From Shewanella insulae (GTDB lineage Bacteria > Pseudomonadota > Gammaproteobacteria > Enterobacterales > Shewanellaceae): a stretch of 64,000 bases of DNA. Where the stretch lies: positions 62,001 through 126,000 of the forward strand of contig NZ_WRPA01000003.1 of the NCBI RefSeq assembly GCF_009831655.1, read 5' to 3'. The notes beneath the pieces are model-generated. The model did no database searches. It saw nothing but the letters and a program-made list of their open reading frames with translations, and had not been told where the DNA came from. The first letter of the stretch is position 1; every line of letters starts with the position of its first letter. Both the position numbers and the translations under genes were made by a program. Below are positions 27,946-37,547 of the stretch, in pieces.

Positions 27946-28557
27946 TTAGTTGCCGTCGGTGCGCTTCTTGCGCGATACCTTAGACTCTTCACCCTTGAGC
28001 AGGCGATGGATGTTTTCCTTGTGGCGTATGATGATCAGCAAGGAGAGCATGGCCACGGGCACGGTAAAGCGCTCGTCGAAATACCAGGTGTAGGCGGGGG
28101 CCAGCAGGGCGGTGACTATGGCGGCTAGCGACGAGTAGCGGCATAGCAGTACCATTATGACCCAGGTAGCGATAAGTGCCAGCGAGAGATCGGCACCTAT
28201 GGGCGCCATGGCGCCGAAGGCGGTGGCAACACCCTTGCCGCCCTTGAATTTGAAGAAGATGGGGAAGATATGGCCCAGACAGGCGGCGATGGCGATCACC
28301 CCCAATGCGACGGCGTCTACGCCGAGGCGGAAGGCAACATAGGCGGGCACCGCGCCCTTGAGCATATCGAACAGTAACACCATGGCGGCGGCGCTGGCGC
28401 CACCTATACGCAACACATTGGTCGCCCCTGGGTTACCTGAGCCTTGGCTACGAGGATCGGGTAATCCTCTGAGTCGACAAACTAGCACGGCACTGGATAT
28501 TGAGCCTGCCAGATAGGCGGTCAATATCATCGCTAGAGTCAGCAGCGTTAAGCTCAA
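27946..28557 (-). CDS. plsY: acyl-phosphate:glycerol-3-phosphate acyltransferase PlsY
   Basis: 203 residues with about five membrane segments. Family motifs are present: [32 protein letters not shown] (catalytic and phosphate-binding loops) and [14 protein letters not shown] near the C-terminus. It makes lysophosphatidic acid, the first phospholipid precursor, with PlsX. It is divergent from folB. Confidence 0.94.
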   Translation of the reverse strand: MSLTLLTLAMILTAYLAGSISSAVLVCRLRGLPDPRSQGSGNPGATNVLRIGGASAAAMVLLFDMLKGAVPAYVAFRLGVDAVALGVIAIAACLGHIFPIFFKFKGGKGVATAFGAMAPIGADLSLALIATWVIMVLLCRYSSLAAIVTALLAPAYTWYFDERFTVPVAMLSLLIIIRHKENIHRLLKGEESKVSRKKRTDGN

Positions 28558-28850
28558 ATTGGTTTCCTTATCCTTCTTAAGGTATTATCCCGCCCTAGTT
28601 ATTGAGGCGGCTGACTAAACCTTGTATTTTACGCACTGGTTGATTGGACATGTAATGATAACGGGCGATTGGCATCCGTTTTCTTAACCCTGTTTCGTTG
28701 TCATTACAGTCGCTTATCCTACTTGGGTTTTTGGCTGCACGAAAGGGGTAATCGCAGATATCTGTGATTAGCGGGCATTATAACCATATTGGCCCTTGCA
28801 GCTTATTAGACCTCTTCTATTACCTAATTTTTTGCCTATCGGGAGGCATC

Positions 28851-29204
28851 ATGGACAAGGTACTTATTTCACAGCTTAAAGTCGAAACCGTGATCGGTAT
28901 TTATGAGTGGGAAAAGCAGATCCATCAAAACCTGCTGATCGATCTCGAGATGGCCTGGGATAACAGCCTGGCGGCCGCCAATGACGACTATCAACAAGCC
29001 CTATGCTACGAGACAGTCTCTAATCGGCTCACGGCGCTGATCACCGAGAAGCCGATTGAGCTGATCGAGACGGTGGCGCAGATGTGCGCCGACTGCGTGA
29101 TGGATGAATTTAACGTGCCCTGGGTGAAGGTGAGAGTGATGAAGCCAGGTGCCGTGCCCAGTGCTCAGGCCGTGGGTGTCGAGATAGAGCGAGGTCATCT
29201 GTAA
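28851..29204 (+). CDS. folB: dihydroneopterin aldolase FolB
   Basis: 117 residues from ATG 28851, chosen because GGGAGG lies five bases upstream; an upstream in-frame start at 28764 lacks a ribosome site. Contains IGIYEWEK and the closing KVRVMKPGAVP, both characteristic. It cleaves dihydroneopterin in folate synthesis. The next folate gene starts four bases later. Confidence 0.94.
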   Translation: MDKVLISQLKVETVIGIYEWEKQIHQNLLIDLEMAWDNSLAAANDDYQQALCYETVSNRLTALITEKPIELIETVAQMCADCVMDEFNVPWVKVRVMKPGAVPSAQAVGVEIERGHL

Positions 29205-29208
29205 CCTT

Positions 29209-29700
29209 ATGGCACGCATCTTCATCAGCATTGGCAGTAATATTCACCCAGAGGGTTACTTTAACGCGGCCCTCAAGGCCTTAAGTGCTCATTTCGACAA
29301 CCTGTGTCTCTCAAGTGTGTTTGAGAGCGAGGCGGTTGGCTTCGATGGCAGCAACTTTCTCAACATGGTGGTCGCCGCCGATACCCAGCTTGGTATTGCC
29401 GAGGTGGTGGCGCTGTTTAAACAGATAGAGACAGACAATGGCCGGCTGCCGGGGGCGAAGAAGTTTAGCCCTCGCACCCTAGATCTCGACCTGCTGCTCT
29501 ATGACGACTTAGTGACTCAGACGCCAATCCCGCTGCCGCGCGCCGAGATCACCACCAATGCCTTCGTGCTCTGGCCGCTGGCGGAGATCGCCCCCGAGCG
29601 AGTCCATCCCGTGGCGCAGCTTTCTTATCAGACCCTGTGGGACAATTATGATAAGTCGCAGCAGAGGCTGTGGCCTATCGAATTTCAATGGTCTTATTAA
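29209..29700 (+). CDS. folK: HPPK, 6-hydroxymethyl-7,8-dihydropterin pyrophosphokinase
   Basis: 163 residues. SIGSNIHPEGYF at the N-terminus and the signature FSPRTLDLDLLLYDD define the family. It activates the pterin for joining to p-aminobenzoate. It is coupled to folB. Its stop codon lies in a 17-bp tandem duplication (29697-29730). Confidence 0.92.
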   Translation: MARIFISIGSNIHPEGYFNAALKALSAHFDNLCLSSVFESEAVGFDGSNFLNMVVAADTQLGIAEVVALFKQIETDNGRLPGAKKFSPRTLDLDLLLYDDLVTQTPIPLPRAEITTNAFVLWPLAEIAPERVHPVAQLSYQTLWDNYDKSQQRLWPIEFQWSY

Positions 29701-29730
29701 TTTCATTAGCCGATTAATTTTATTAGCCGA
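29697..29730. repeat. 17-bp tandem duplication across the folK stop codon
   Basis: TTAATTTCATTAGCCGA (29697-29713) followed directly by TTAATTTTATTAGCCGA (29714-29730), one mismatch. The first copy contains the folK TAA. Confidence 0.9.
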
Positions 29731-29751
29731 CCCAAATCGTAAAGGATAATC

Positions 29752-30552
29752 ATGGATATTTTTCAGGTAATAGTTTTGGCCCTGATCCAAGGCCTGACTG
29801 AGTTTTTACCTATCTCTAGCTCCGCCCATCTCATCTTACCCGCCCAGCTGCTCGACTGGCAGGATCAGGGACTGACCTTCGACGTGGCGGTTAATACCGG
29901 ATCGCTATTGGCCGTGGTGATCTATTTTCGTCGTGAACTCTTCTCCATGTTTACCGCCTGGACAGGCAGCCTGGTATCGCGTCAGCAGACCCAGGAGAGC
30001 AAGCTGGCCTGGTGGATCATTCTGGCAACTATTCCCGCGGTGATTGTCGGCTTTACCGCTAAAGACTTTATCTCGACCCATCTGAGAAATATCGAGGTGA
30101 TCGCCACCACGACTATCGTCTTCGGTCTGCTGCTGTGGTGGGCAGATAAACTAAATCGCGAAGGCTTTAGCGAGTTTCAGGTGGGCTGGAAGAAGGCGCT
30201 GCTGATCGGCATAGCCCAGGCGATGGCGCTGATCCCAGGCACCTCACGCTCGGGCGCAACTATTACCGCGGCCCTGGCACTGGGCCTGAGCCGCGAGGCG
30301 GCGGCGCGCTTCTCGTTTCTCATGTCTGTGCCCGTCAGCCTGGGCGCGGCCATCTTGGTAGTGAAAGATCTGCTCTCCAGTCAGGAGGCGATCGACTATC
30401 AGGCGCTTATCTTGGGCACGGCCCTGTCGTTTGTCGCCGCCTATCTCTGTATCCATTACTTCTTGAAGATCATCAGCCGCATGGGGATGACGCCTTTCGT
30501 TATCTATCGTCTTGCCTTAGGGGCTATCCTGTGTGTAGTGATTTTTGCCTGA
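29752..30552 (+). CDS. uppP: undecaprenyl-diphosphatase UppP (BacA)
   Basis: 266 residues, eight or so membrane segments. Signature motifs: [16 protein letters not shown] (about 15-30) and [15 protein letters not shown] (about 160-175). It recycles the lipid carrier for peptidoglycan and confers bacitracin tolerance. AAAGGA precedes the start. Confidence 0.96.
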   Translation: MDIFQVIVLALIQGLTEFLPISSSAHLILPAQLLDWQDQGLTFDVAVNTGSLLAVVIYFRRELFSMFTAWTGSLVSRQQTQESKLAWWIILATIPAVIVGFTAKDFISTHLRNIEVIATTTIVFGLLLWWADKLNREGFSEFQVGWKKALLIGIAQAMALIPGTSRSGATITAALALGLSREAAARFSFLMSVPVSLGAAILVVKDLLSSQEAIDYQALILGTALSFVAAYLCIHYFLKIISRMGMTPFVIYRLALGAILCVVIFA

Positions 30553-30585
30553 TAGCCACGACGTTAAGTTTACTAAGAGAGCCCT

Positions 30586-31410
30586 ATGAATAGTCATTAC
30601 TTGTGTCCCCTCTGCCAAGCGCCGCTGATGGTGCATCAAGACAGCCAGGGGCTGCACTGCGCCAACAAGCACCATTTCGATAAGGGGCCACAGGGATACT
30701 GGGTGTTCAGTCAGCCCAAGAAGCCCCATATCGATTCGCGGCAGTTGATGCGCGCCAAACACTTCTTGCTGGAGTCCGGTATCTTCGCCCCCGTGGTCGA
30801 GGCGATGCAGCGCCAGCTAGGTGAGCTATTGCCGAGCGATGCCACACTGTCGCACCTGGATGTCGACAGCGGAGAAGGCTACTATCTTCGGGCGCTGGCG
30901 GGCGTGTTTAATGCGCTTGGTCAAGCCTATGAGCAGACAGGGGTTGCCGAGGCGGAAAACGCCCTGTTTGTGGCTGCGAAGGCGCAGCCCGAGGCCAATC
31001 TCATTCAGAGCCAGCTCAAGACGCTACCCTTTGCCGATGCCAGCTTCGATCTGGTGAGCCTGTTCGATAAGCCGCTCAAAGGTAAGGAGCCCCTGCGGGT
31101 GCTTAAACCCGGCGGCACCTTTATCTGGTTGTCGCCGGGCCCGCGTCACCTGTGGCAGATAAGAGAGTTTATCTACCCTAACCTGAGTGAGAAGGGCGGT
31201 GAGCCGCAGCAGCCCAAGGGCGTGACCCTTATGGCGAGCGAGCGCATTGCTTATCCGCTGGCGCTCAGCGGCGAGCAAGCGCTGACGTTATTGGAGATGA
31301 CTCCCTTTGCCTGGCGGGCCAACGATAAGATAAAGCGGCAGATTGCCCAGCAGGAGTTTGCGGCGCTAGAGATAGATCTCTACCTCACCCTGGCGAGGAA
31401 AGATGTCTAG
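30586..31410 (+). CDS. rlmA: 23S rRNA (guanine-745) methyltransferase RlmA-like
   Basis: 274 residues. The N-terminal zinc motif CPLCQAPL followed by LHCANKHHFD and the closing block LEMTPFAWRANDKIK match RlmA. However, SAM motif I reads HLDVDSGEGYYL rather than the usual LDxGCGEGYY, and the acidic ribose-binding motif that should follow is not clear. LPFADASFDLV and LKPGGTFIW are present. It would methylate helix 35 of 23S rRNA; catalytic competence is not certain. Confidence 0.82.
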   Translation: MNSHYLCPLCQAPLMVHQDSQGLHCANKHHFDKGPQGYWVFSQPKKPHIDSRQLMRAKHFLLESGIFAPVVEAMQRQLGELLPSDATLSHLDVDSGEGYYLRALAGVFNALGQAYEQTGVAEAENALFVAAKAQPEANLIQSQLKTLPFADASFDLVSLFDKPLKGKEPLRVLKPGGTFIWLSPGPRHLWQIREFIYPNLSEKGGEPQQPKGVTLMASERIAYPLALSGEQALTLLEMTPFAWRANDKIKRQIAQQEFAALEIDLYLTLARKDV

Positions 31411-31499
31411 GGGATAATTATTCGCCACTAGAAAATCCCGGCGGCTCGGGTTACCCTTTGAGCCAAACCTTTAATTTGATTTTTTGGAAATCTGTTTTG

Positions 31500-32441
31500 A
31501 TGATGCGTAAATTGCTGTTGCTCATCTTGAGTCTCGCACCACTGCAGTTGCTAGCCAATGTCTATTCACTGCCGGCCAATGGCGGTCGTTTGATTGGCGA
31601 GCTGCAGACCCATGTGGTCCAGAAGGGTGACTACTTCAAAACCATCGCCGATAAATACAATATCGGTATCTTGGAGTTGATGGAAACCAATCCTGGGGTG
31701 GATCCTTTCCTGCCGACTCCGGGTACCCAGTTGGTGATCCCTACCCTGATGCTGCTGCCGGACGTGCCACGCAAGGGCATAGTGATCAACCTGCCCGAGC
31801 TGCGTCTCTATTATTTCCCTAAGAATGGCCGCGAGGTGCATGTCTTTCCCGTGGGCATTGGCCGTATTGGCCGTGAAACCCCAGAGATGACCACTAAGAT
31901 CAAGTCGCGTATTCCTAACCCAAGCTGGACGCCGCCGGCGAGCCTGCGCGCCGAGCATCTGCGCGAGCGCGGCGAGGTGCTGCCTCCTGTGGTACCGGCT
32001 GGTCCGGATAACCCACTGGGTAAGTACGCCATGCAGCTCTCCTATGGGGATGGCAGCTACCTGATCCACGGCACCAATAAGGATTTCGGTATCGGTATGC
32101 GCGTGAGCGCCGGTTGTATCAGGCTAAATCCAGATGATATCGAGTGGCTGTTCCATCAGGCCAAATATGGTGACAGCGTGCGGGTGATCAATCAAACGGT
32201 GAAGATTTCTTCCGAGCCCGATGGTCGTCAGATCATCGAGGTGCACTCGCCCTTGTCTAAGACGGAAGATCAGCCTCGCGAGAAGGTGATCAGCCTCAGC
32301 AGCAAGATAGTGAAATTTATCAGTCAGAATGGCGTCGACAACATTAAGGCTAACGATGCCCTATTGACCCAGAACGGTATTCCTATGGTGATCTCTCATC
32401 CACCGCTGACGGCGTCCCAGGATATAGAGGTAACCCCTTAG
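31500..32441 (+). CDS. L,D-transpeptidase with LysM domain (ErfK/YbiS family)
   Basis: 313 residues from ATG 31500 (or 31503), with GGAA upstream. A signal peptide (LLLLILSLAPLQLLA) is followed by a LysM-type domain (HVVQKGDYFKTIADKYNI, about 38-55) and a YkuD domain whose catalytic site reads HGTNKDFG and SAGCIRL (Cys about 208). ErfK/YbiS enzymes link Braun's lipoprotein to peptidoglycan. The facing gene 300 bp away encodes an Lpp-type lipoprotein, its likely substrate. Confidence 0.92.
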   Translation: MMRKLLLLILSLAPLQLLANVYSLPANGGRLIGELQTHVVQKGDYFKTIADKYNIGILELMETNPGVDPFLPTPGTQLVIPTLMLLPDVPRKGIVINLPELRLYYFPKNGREVHVFPVGIGRIGRETPEMTTKIKSRIPNPSWTPPASLRAEHLRERGEVLPPVVPAGPDNPLGKYAMQLSYGDGSYLIHGTNKDFGIGMRVSAGCIRLNPDDIEWLFHQAKYGDSVRVINQTVKISSEPDGRQIIEVHSPLSKTEDQPREKVISLSSKIVKFISQNGVDNIKANDALLTQNGIPMVISHPPLTASQDIEVTP

Positions 32442-32487
32442 GCTAGCTTTTAAAGGTTTAGCTTTGAGCGATTCGTGCTAAATGATT

Positions 32488-32514
32488 AAGGCGTCCAATG
32501 GGCGCCTTTTTTGC
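32488..32514 (+). terminator. terminator after the L,D-transpeptidase
   Basis: AAGGCG / CGCCTT stem (32488-32493 with 32503-32508) extended by TCC/GGG, loop AAT, then T run. Confidence 0.78.
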
Positions 32515-32720
32515 GGGCGTTGTTGGTGACGTTAATGTGGAATGAGAGTGAGTACCAGTGGAAGTGAATCGGCGCCACAGGAAAAGGCGACAAGACAACT
32601 AAGGGATAATTCGCGCAGAAGCATCAAATGGCTTGCTTAAGAGGATTACTAATGTGGAGAAAAGGGCTATGGGGCAGAACGGGATTGGGAGATGACGTTG
32701 AGCTAACGCAGGGGAAAACA

Positions 32721-32748
32721 TATCGGCAACACAGGCGTGTTGCCGATA
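32721..32748 (-). terminator. terminator after lpp
   Basis: A perfect 12-bp stem TATCGGCAACAC / GTGTTGCCGATA with a four-base loop; on the minus strand it is followed by TGTTTT. Confidence 0.78.
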
Positions 32749-32756
32749 CAGACAAA

Positions 32757-33023
32757 TTACTTCTTGTAAGAAGAAGCGATGTTGTCGATGCGGTCGTTAG
32801 CACGCTTAGCTTCAGCTTGTGCGTCCATCGCAGCAGCTTTTGCATCTTTAACGTCAGCAGCAAGAGCGCCTTGCTCAGACTTCAGAGAGCTAACTTCAGC
32901 AGACAACTGATCAACTTTGTTGCCTAGGTTTGCAACGCTTTCTTCTAGAGCAGTAGTGTTTGCGCAACCACCAAGAAGGGCAGTCATTGCTACGCCAGCA
33001 ATCATCAGTACTTTTTTGTTCAT
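32757..33023 (-). CDS. lpp: major outer-membrane lipoprotein Lpp (Braun type)
   Basis: 88 residues. Signal with lipobox LLGGC (Cys about 20), then heptad-like helices (LEESVANLGNKVDQLSAEVS) and an Ala-rich coiled coil ending SSYKK, whose C-terminal lysine would be joined to peptidoglycan. Function: tether between outer membrane and cell wall. It faces a LysM L,D-transpeptidase of the anchoring family. Confidence 0.92.
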   Translation of the reverse strand: MNKKVLMIAGVAMTALLGGCANTTALEESVANLGNKVDQLSAEVSSLKSEQGALAADVKDAKAAAMDAQAEAKRANDRIDNIASSYKK

Positions 33024-33232
33024 TGGGAAATCCCTTTAAATAAGTTGGATTGAAATGGAGCAGCCGAAATGTACAACTGCAACTGGTTAATTATGTCATA
33101 GCCATTTTATTTTGCTATGAATTTTCACCCTAAGGTCGTAATACAATATCTTATGATTGTGCAAAATCAAGCCTGTCGAGGGTTTTTGCACAAATTTTGG
33201 CTAATGATCACTAAAAGTTAACTTTTGTTTAG

Positions 33233-34474
33233 CTATGGATTTGCATTTGTGGCCCGTTCGCCCTTGTACTGTGCGATGGCGGCTATCCGCTGTTTCTGTA
33301 GCTGTGTCTTGATATCGGCGCCCTTATAGCCAGCCTCTATGATAGGTTTTATCTCGACGCTTCGCGCCAGCTCAAAACACTGGCTGACGTAATCTGCTTG
33401 GGGATAGGGACGTTGCTCTAACCCAGTTCGCCCTTTGCTGTCGGCTTCGCAGGCCAGCAGAAGTTGCGGCAGTCTCTCGGGCTTACGCCAGAGATCGGCC
33501 TTGTCGAATAGCTTGACTAAGGTCTCGGCCCTCAGCTCGAAGGCTTTGTGGATATTCTGATGTTGGTCACTCACCAAGAGGGCCAGATCTCGATAGTCGT
33601 TGGGGACGCGAAAACGCTCACACAGGGCGCGAATGAGGGGCAGGCCTTTTTGTCCATGGCCGTGATGTTTCGGCAGATGCTCCTTGGGCGACAGCGCCTT
33701 GCCCAGGTCGTGTACCAGGGTGGCGAAACGTACTTGCTTATCCTGGCTTAGTCGGGCTGCCTGCTCAAGCACCATCAGGGTGTGTATGCCGGTATCTATC
33801 TCAGGGTGCCACTGTTCGGGCTGGGGGACGCCAAACAACGCCTCTATTTCGGGAAAGAGTATCGCGAGGGCGCCAGCTTCTCTGAGTACCTCGAAGAAAA
33901 CCTGGGGCGCCTGTGTGCCTAGTGCCTTGTCCATCTCCTGAAATACGCGCTCTGGTGTCAGCGCCTCTAGCTCGCCGCTCGCGGCGATGCGTTGCATCAG
34001 CGCCATAGTCTCCGGCGCTACCTTGAAACCCAGCGGTTGAAAACGAGCGGCGAAACGGGCGACTCTGAGTACCCGCAGCGGGTCTTCCACGAAGGCGTCG
34101 GACACATGCCTGAGCAGGCGCCGTTCGATATCGGACTGGCCGCCATAGGGGTCGAAGATTTGCCCCGCTTCATCCTGGGCGATGGCATTGATGGTGAGAT
34201 CCCGCCTAAGCAAGTCTTCCTCAAGGGTGACATCCGGCGCCGCGTAGACGCTAAAGCCGCCATAGCCGACGCCCGTCTTACGCTCGGTGCGCGCCAGGGC
34301 GTACTCTTGCTGGGTCTTAGGGTGGAGAAACACGGGAAAATCTTTGCCCACCTGGCGATAGCCCTGCTCGAGCATCTCCTGGGCAGTCGCGCCCACCACC
34401 ATGTAGTCACGATCTTTTATGGGAATATTGAGTAACTGGTCGCGGACGGCGCCGCCAACTAAATATATCTTCAC
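33233..34474 (-). CDS. cca: CCA-adding tRNA nucleotidyltransferase
   Basis: 413 residues, matching the E. coli-type enzyme. N-terminal nucleotidyltransferase: [19 protein letters not shown] and [10 protein letters not shown]; middle [12 protein letters not shown]; then an HD domain with [12 protein letters not shown] (about 250-260). It adds and repairs the tRNA 3' CCA end and the HD part gives phosphohydrolase activity. It stands alone on the minus strand. Confidence 0.95.
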   Translation of the reverse strand: MKIYLVGGAVRDQLLNIPIKDRDYMVVGATAQEMLEQGYRQVGKDFPVFLHPKTQQEYALARTERKTGVGYGGFSVYAAPDVTLEEDLLRRDLTINAIAQDEAGQIFDPYGGQSDIERRLLRHVSDAFVEDPLRVLRVARFAARFQPLGFKVAPETMALMQRIAASGELEALTPERVFQEMDKALGTQAPQVFFEVLREAGALAILFPEIEALFGVPQPEQWHPEIDTGIHTLMVLEQAARLSQDKQVRFATLVHDLGKALSPKEHLPKHHGHGQKGLPLIRALCERFRVPNDYRDLALLVSDQHQNIHKAFELRAETLVKLFDKADLWRKPERLPQLLLACEADSKGRTGLEQRPYPQADYVSQCFELARSVEIKPIIEAGYKGADIKTQLQKQRIAAIAQYKGERATNANP

Positions 34475-34661
34475 GTCTCACCAAGGGATAACTTTGTATT
34501 GCCTAAGCTTATCATGGCAGGTTGTCACGCCGCATCCTTATCGCCACTTTGACGGCTGATGAGAGGCAATGTGCAGGCGCAATTAATTGGGGGGAAGTTT
34601 TGACAACGTCTCCCCTAGGGATTAATTTGAACCCTCACTACTATTTTGGGACTGAGGCGGC

Positions 34662-36404
34662 ATGTACAAGGCGTTTTACGGACTAAGCGATAACCCGTTT
34701 TCGATCGCACCCAACCCTCATTATCTGTTCTTGAGCGACAGGCATCGTGAGGCGTTGGCACATTTAACCTATGGATTGGGTGAAACCGGTGGTTTTGTCT
34801 TGTTAACCGGCGAGGTGGGCACCGGGAAGACCACAGTGTCGCGCTGCCTGCTCAACCAGCTGCCCGAAAATACCGATACCGCCTTTATCCTCAACCCTTC
34901 GCTGACCGAGCTGGAGCTACTCGCCACCCTGTGTGACGAGCTGGGTGTGCATTACGGCGAGTCGCCCACCCTGAAGCAGCTCACCGATAAGCTGAGTCAG
35001 TTCTTACTGGCCAACCACGAGAAGGGGCGCAATACCGTCCTGATCATCGACGAGGCGCAGCATCTGAGGGCCGAGGTGCTGGAGCAGCTCAGGCTGCTGA
35101 CCAACTTGGAAACAGATACTAAGAAATTATTGCAGGTGATCCTCATAGGTCAGCCCGAGCTGCAACAACTGCTCAAGCGTCAGGAGCTCAGGCAGCTGGC
35201 CCAGCGCATCACGGCACGTTATCACCTGCTGCCACTGACCCAGCAAGAGATCGCCCTCTATGTGCAGCACAGGCTGCAGGTGGCCGGGCGTCATGAGCCG
35301 CTGTTCCATCGCAGTGCCATCAAGGCGCTCCATCAATACAGTGGTGGTATTCCACGTCTGATTAACCTCTTGTGTGAGCGCGCCCTGATGGCAGGTTATG
35401 CCCAGTCTAAGGTGCCCATCGACGCCAACATGGTGAGAACCGCCGCGAGCGAAGTCTTGGGTGAAGAGATAAAGCAGCGCAAATTGCTGTGGCCGGCGAC
35501 GGCGGCGACCCTTATCCTGGCAACCTTTGCCGGTGCCTTCTACTTCTTTAATCTGCAGGGGCAGGGTGGCATAGCCCAGGCAGGCATAGTGCAGACCAGT
35601 GAGCAGTCAGGCGTAGATTCGCAGCAAGCCAAGCAGGGCCAAGGTGCTCCCACGCCTGCCATGAGTTCACAAGTGGCGCAAACACAAACCGCCCCATTAC
35701 AAACTCAGACACAAGCCGAGCAGGTAAGTCGTCAGCTCGAGGAGAGTAATGCCAGCCTGAGCGCCGATCAACGCATCTTGCGTCAGGCGATTGCCCAGAG
35801 CCGCAACATAGATACCGCCTACGCCGCCATACTCGGCCTGTGGGATAAGGCGCCTTATGTCGGCCTGACCGCCTGTCAATCGGCCAAGCAGCAGGGGCTC
35901 GACTGTTTCCAGCAGCAGGGCAACTGGCACTCACTGGTGCGACTCAACTATCCGGCTGTGGTCTATCTGCAGGATGAGCGCGGTGAGCCCTTCTATGGCA
36001 CTGTCGTGTCCCGTCAGGGCGAGCAGCTGTTGCTGCAACTGGCCGAGCAGCAGCTTTGGGTCGACAGAGACTGGTTTACCCGTCACTTTGCCGGCACCTT
36101 CGAGCTGCTATGGCAGGCACCAAGCTATCAGCCTAAGGAGATAGGCCGAGGCTCGGCGGCAGCGCAGATCCAGTGGCTTGAGAATGCCCTAGCAAAAATT
36201 CAGAACAAGCCTGCCCGACTGGTGAACTATTTCGATGCCGAACTCGAGCAATCACTCATGGCGTTCCAGCGCCAACACGGCCTGCGCGCCGACGCCATCG
36301 CGGGTAGCCAGACCTTAGTACAGCTCAATCTCTATCTCAGCGATAAGGGCCCAAGGCTGCAAGAAGCCTTACAAGGGAGCATGCAAGGCGAGGGACGCTA
36401 CTGA
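34662..36404 (+). CDS. gspA: ExeA/GspA-type AAA ATPase with peptidoglycan-binding domain
   Basis: 580 residues. AAA part (1-270): LSDNPFSIAPNPHYLFLS at the N-terminus, Walker A GEVGTGKTT, Walker B VLIIDEAQ. One membrane helix (about 275-295), a variable Gln-rich periplasmic linker, and a C-terminal peptidoglycan-binding domain (about 515-565, ALMAFQRQHGLRADAIAG). GspA works with GspB to insert the type II secretion secretin through the cell wall. It overlaps gspB (TGATG). The main gsp operon is not in the window. Confidence 0.9.
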   Translation: MYKAFYGLSDNPFSIAPNPHYLFLSDRHREALAHLTYGLGETGGFVLLTGEVGTGKTTVSRCLLNQLPENTDTAFILNPSLTELELLATLCDELGVHYGESPTLKQLTDKLSQFLLANHEKGRNTVLIIDEAQHLRAEVLEQLRLLTNLETDTKKLLQVILIGQPELQQLLKRQELRQLAQRITARYHLLPLTQQEIALYVQHRLQVAGRHEPLFHRSAIKALHQYSGGIPRLINLLCERALMAGYAQSKVPIDANMVRTAASEVLGEEIKQRKLLWPATAATLILATFAGAFYFFNLQGQGGIAQAGIVQTSEQSGVDSQQAKQGQGAPTPAMSSQVAQTQTAPLQTQTQAEQVSRQLEESNASLSADQRILRQAIAQSRNIDTAYAAILGLWDKAPYVGLTACQSAKQQGLDCFQQQGNWHSLVRLNYPAVVYLQDERGEPFYGTVVSRQGEQLLLQLAEQQLWVDRDWFTRHFAGTFELLWQAPSYQPKEIGRGSAAAQIQWLENALAKIQNKPARLVNYFDAELEQSLMAFQRQHGLRADAIAGSQTLVQLNLYLSDKGPRLQEALQGSMQGEGRY

Positions 36405-37462
36405 TGTCTATCCTTCTCGATGCGGTGACCCGTGCGAAACAGCAAGATCAGCAGCTAGATCCTGTGATCACGCCAAGGGCCCAGTATGAGGCGATGCAGC
36501 CCAAGTGGCCCCTGGCGGTCAAGTTAGGCTTGTTGGGGACAGGTCTTGGTGGGGCTATCGTCCTCGCCTGGGTGCTTAGCGGTCAGGGACAGCTAGGCGC
36601 TCAAAGACAGAGTGAGTCGTTATCTAACCAACAAACCACTGGGGTGCAGACACAAGCCTCGCATTTACAACAGGTAGTGGCTGAACCACAAGTTGCCCAG
36701 CCTACTGTGGATCAACCCCCTCAGGCAGATAGCAATTTGGGCCCAGCTCAAACAGGTATCAAGCTGGCAGGCAAGGTCGCACTGCCTCTGGCTGTGGAGC
36801 GTCCCAGCGCTCAGTCTCAGGGCGCAAGTCGCCCACAGGTGGCAAGTTCGAGAGGAGCAGAGACGGTTGCCGCCAGCCAGCAAAGGCGTCCGGCAGAGAG
36901 TCCCATGAGTAACCTGCTGGACAGCGCCGAGGAGCCGATTATCCTAGGTGCTAAAGCCAACCAGCGGGGCCGCGAGCTGCTCAACTCCCTCAAGGCACAG
37001 GTGGATGAGGCGGCGGCCGATGTCGGCCTAGAGTCTGCTTATGCCCAAGAGCGGGAGCAAGTCAGCGAGCAGACACCTGAGCCAGCAGCCCAGCAGCGCC
37101 CTGCGGTGAAGGATACCAGTAAGCTGGTGGCGGCCTTCGAGGCTGCGCTCAAGGAGGTGGAGAAGGAGAATGCCGTCGCCACTCCTGTGACCCAGCCTAA
37201 GCTGGATCCTATTCCGGCGGCGCAGCCGGATGAGCTGCCCAAGTATGGTCAGCTCCCTGCGGGGGTTCAGTTACAGGTGCCTGAATTTAATATTCTGGCC
37301 CATGTCTATGCCAACGACCCCAAGAATCGCTGGTTGAATGTCGATGGCGCCGAGCTGCAACAGGGAGACATGATAGGTGGCAAGCTGAAGATCGTCGAGA
37401 TACGCCCAAGGGATGTGGTACTTGAGGTGGCTGGCACCGAATTTAAGGTGCCAGCCATCTAG
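36404..37462 (+). CDS. gspB: GspB-type type II secretion assembly protein
   Basis: 352 residues. MSILLDAVTRAKQQ at the start, a membrane anchor (about 36-58), a long Gln/Pro/Ala-rich linker, and the conserved C-terminal domain FNILAHVYANDPKNRWLNV ... LQQGDMIGG characteristic of GspB. It partners GspA in secretin assembly and overlaps it by one base. Confidence 0.9.
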   Translation: MSILLDAVTRAKQQDQQLDPVITPRAQYEAMQPKWPLAVKLGLLGTGLGGAIVLAWVLSGQGQLGAQRQSESLSNQQTTGVQTQASHLQQVVAEPQVAQPTVDQPPQADSNLGPAQTGIKLAGKVALPLAVERPSAQSQGASRPQVASSRGAETVAASQQRRPAESPMSNLLDSAEEPIILGAKANQRGRELLNSLKAQVDEAAADVGLESAYAQEREQVSEQTPEPAAQQRPAVKDTSKLVAAFEAALKEVEKENAVATPVTQPKLDPIPAAQPDELPKYGQLPAGVQLQVPEFNILAHVYANDPKNRWLNVDGAELQQGDMIGGKLKIVEIRPRDVVLEVAGTEFKVPAI

Positions 37463-37489
37463 TCCAATTTGGGGTGGCCGCTGGCAGAT

Positions 37490-37528
37490 AATAAAAAAGG
37501 CGATGATTTCTCATCGCCTTTTTTTGTT
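37490..37528. terminator. bidirectional terminator between gspB and nhaD
   Basis: AAGGCGATGA / TCATCGCCTT, a 10-bp perfect stem (37497-37506 with 37511-37520) flanked by A and T runs. Confidence 0.9.
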
Positions 37529-37547
37529 GAGTCATTGACTCAAGCGT

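Larger units (their letters stand above)
32442..32756. other. convergent region between L,D-transpeptidase and lpp
   Basis: 315 bp holding two terminators, one for each flanking gene. No coding sequence is supported between them. Confidence 0.6.
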
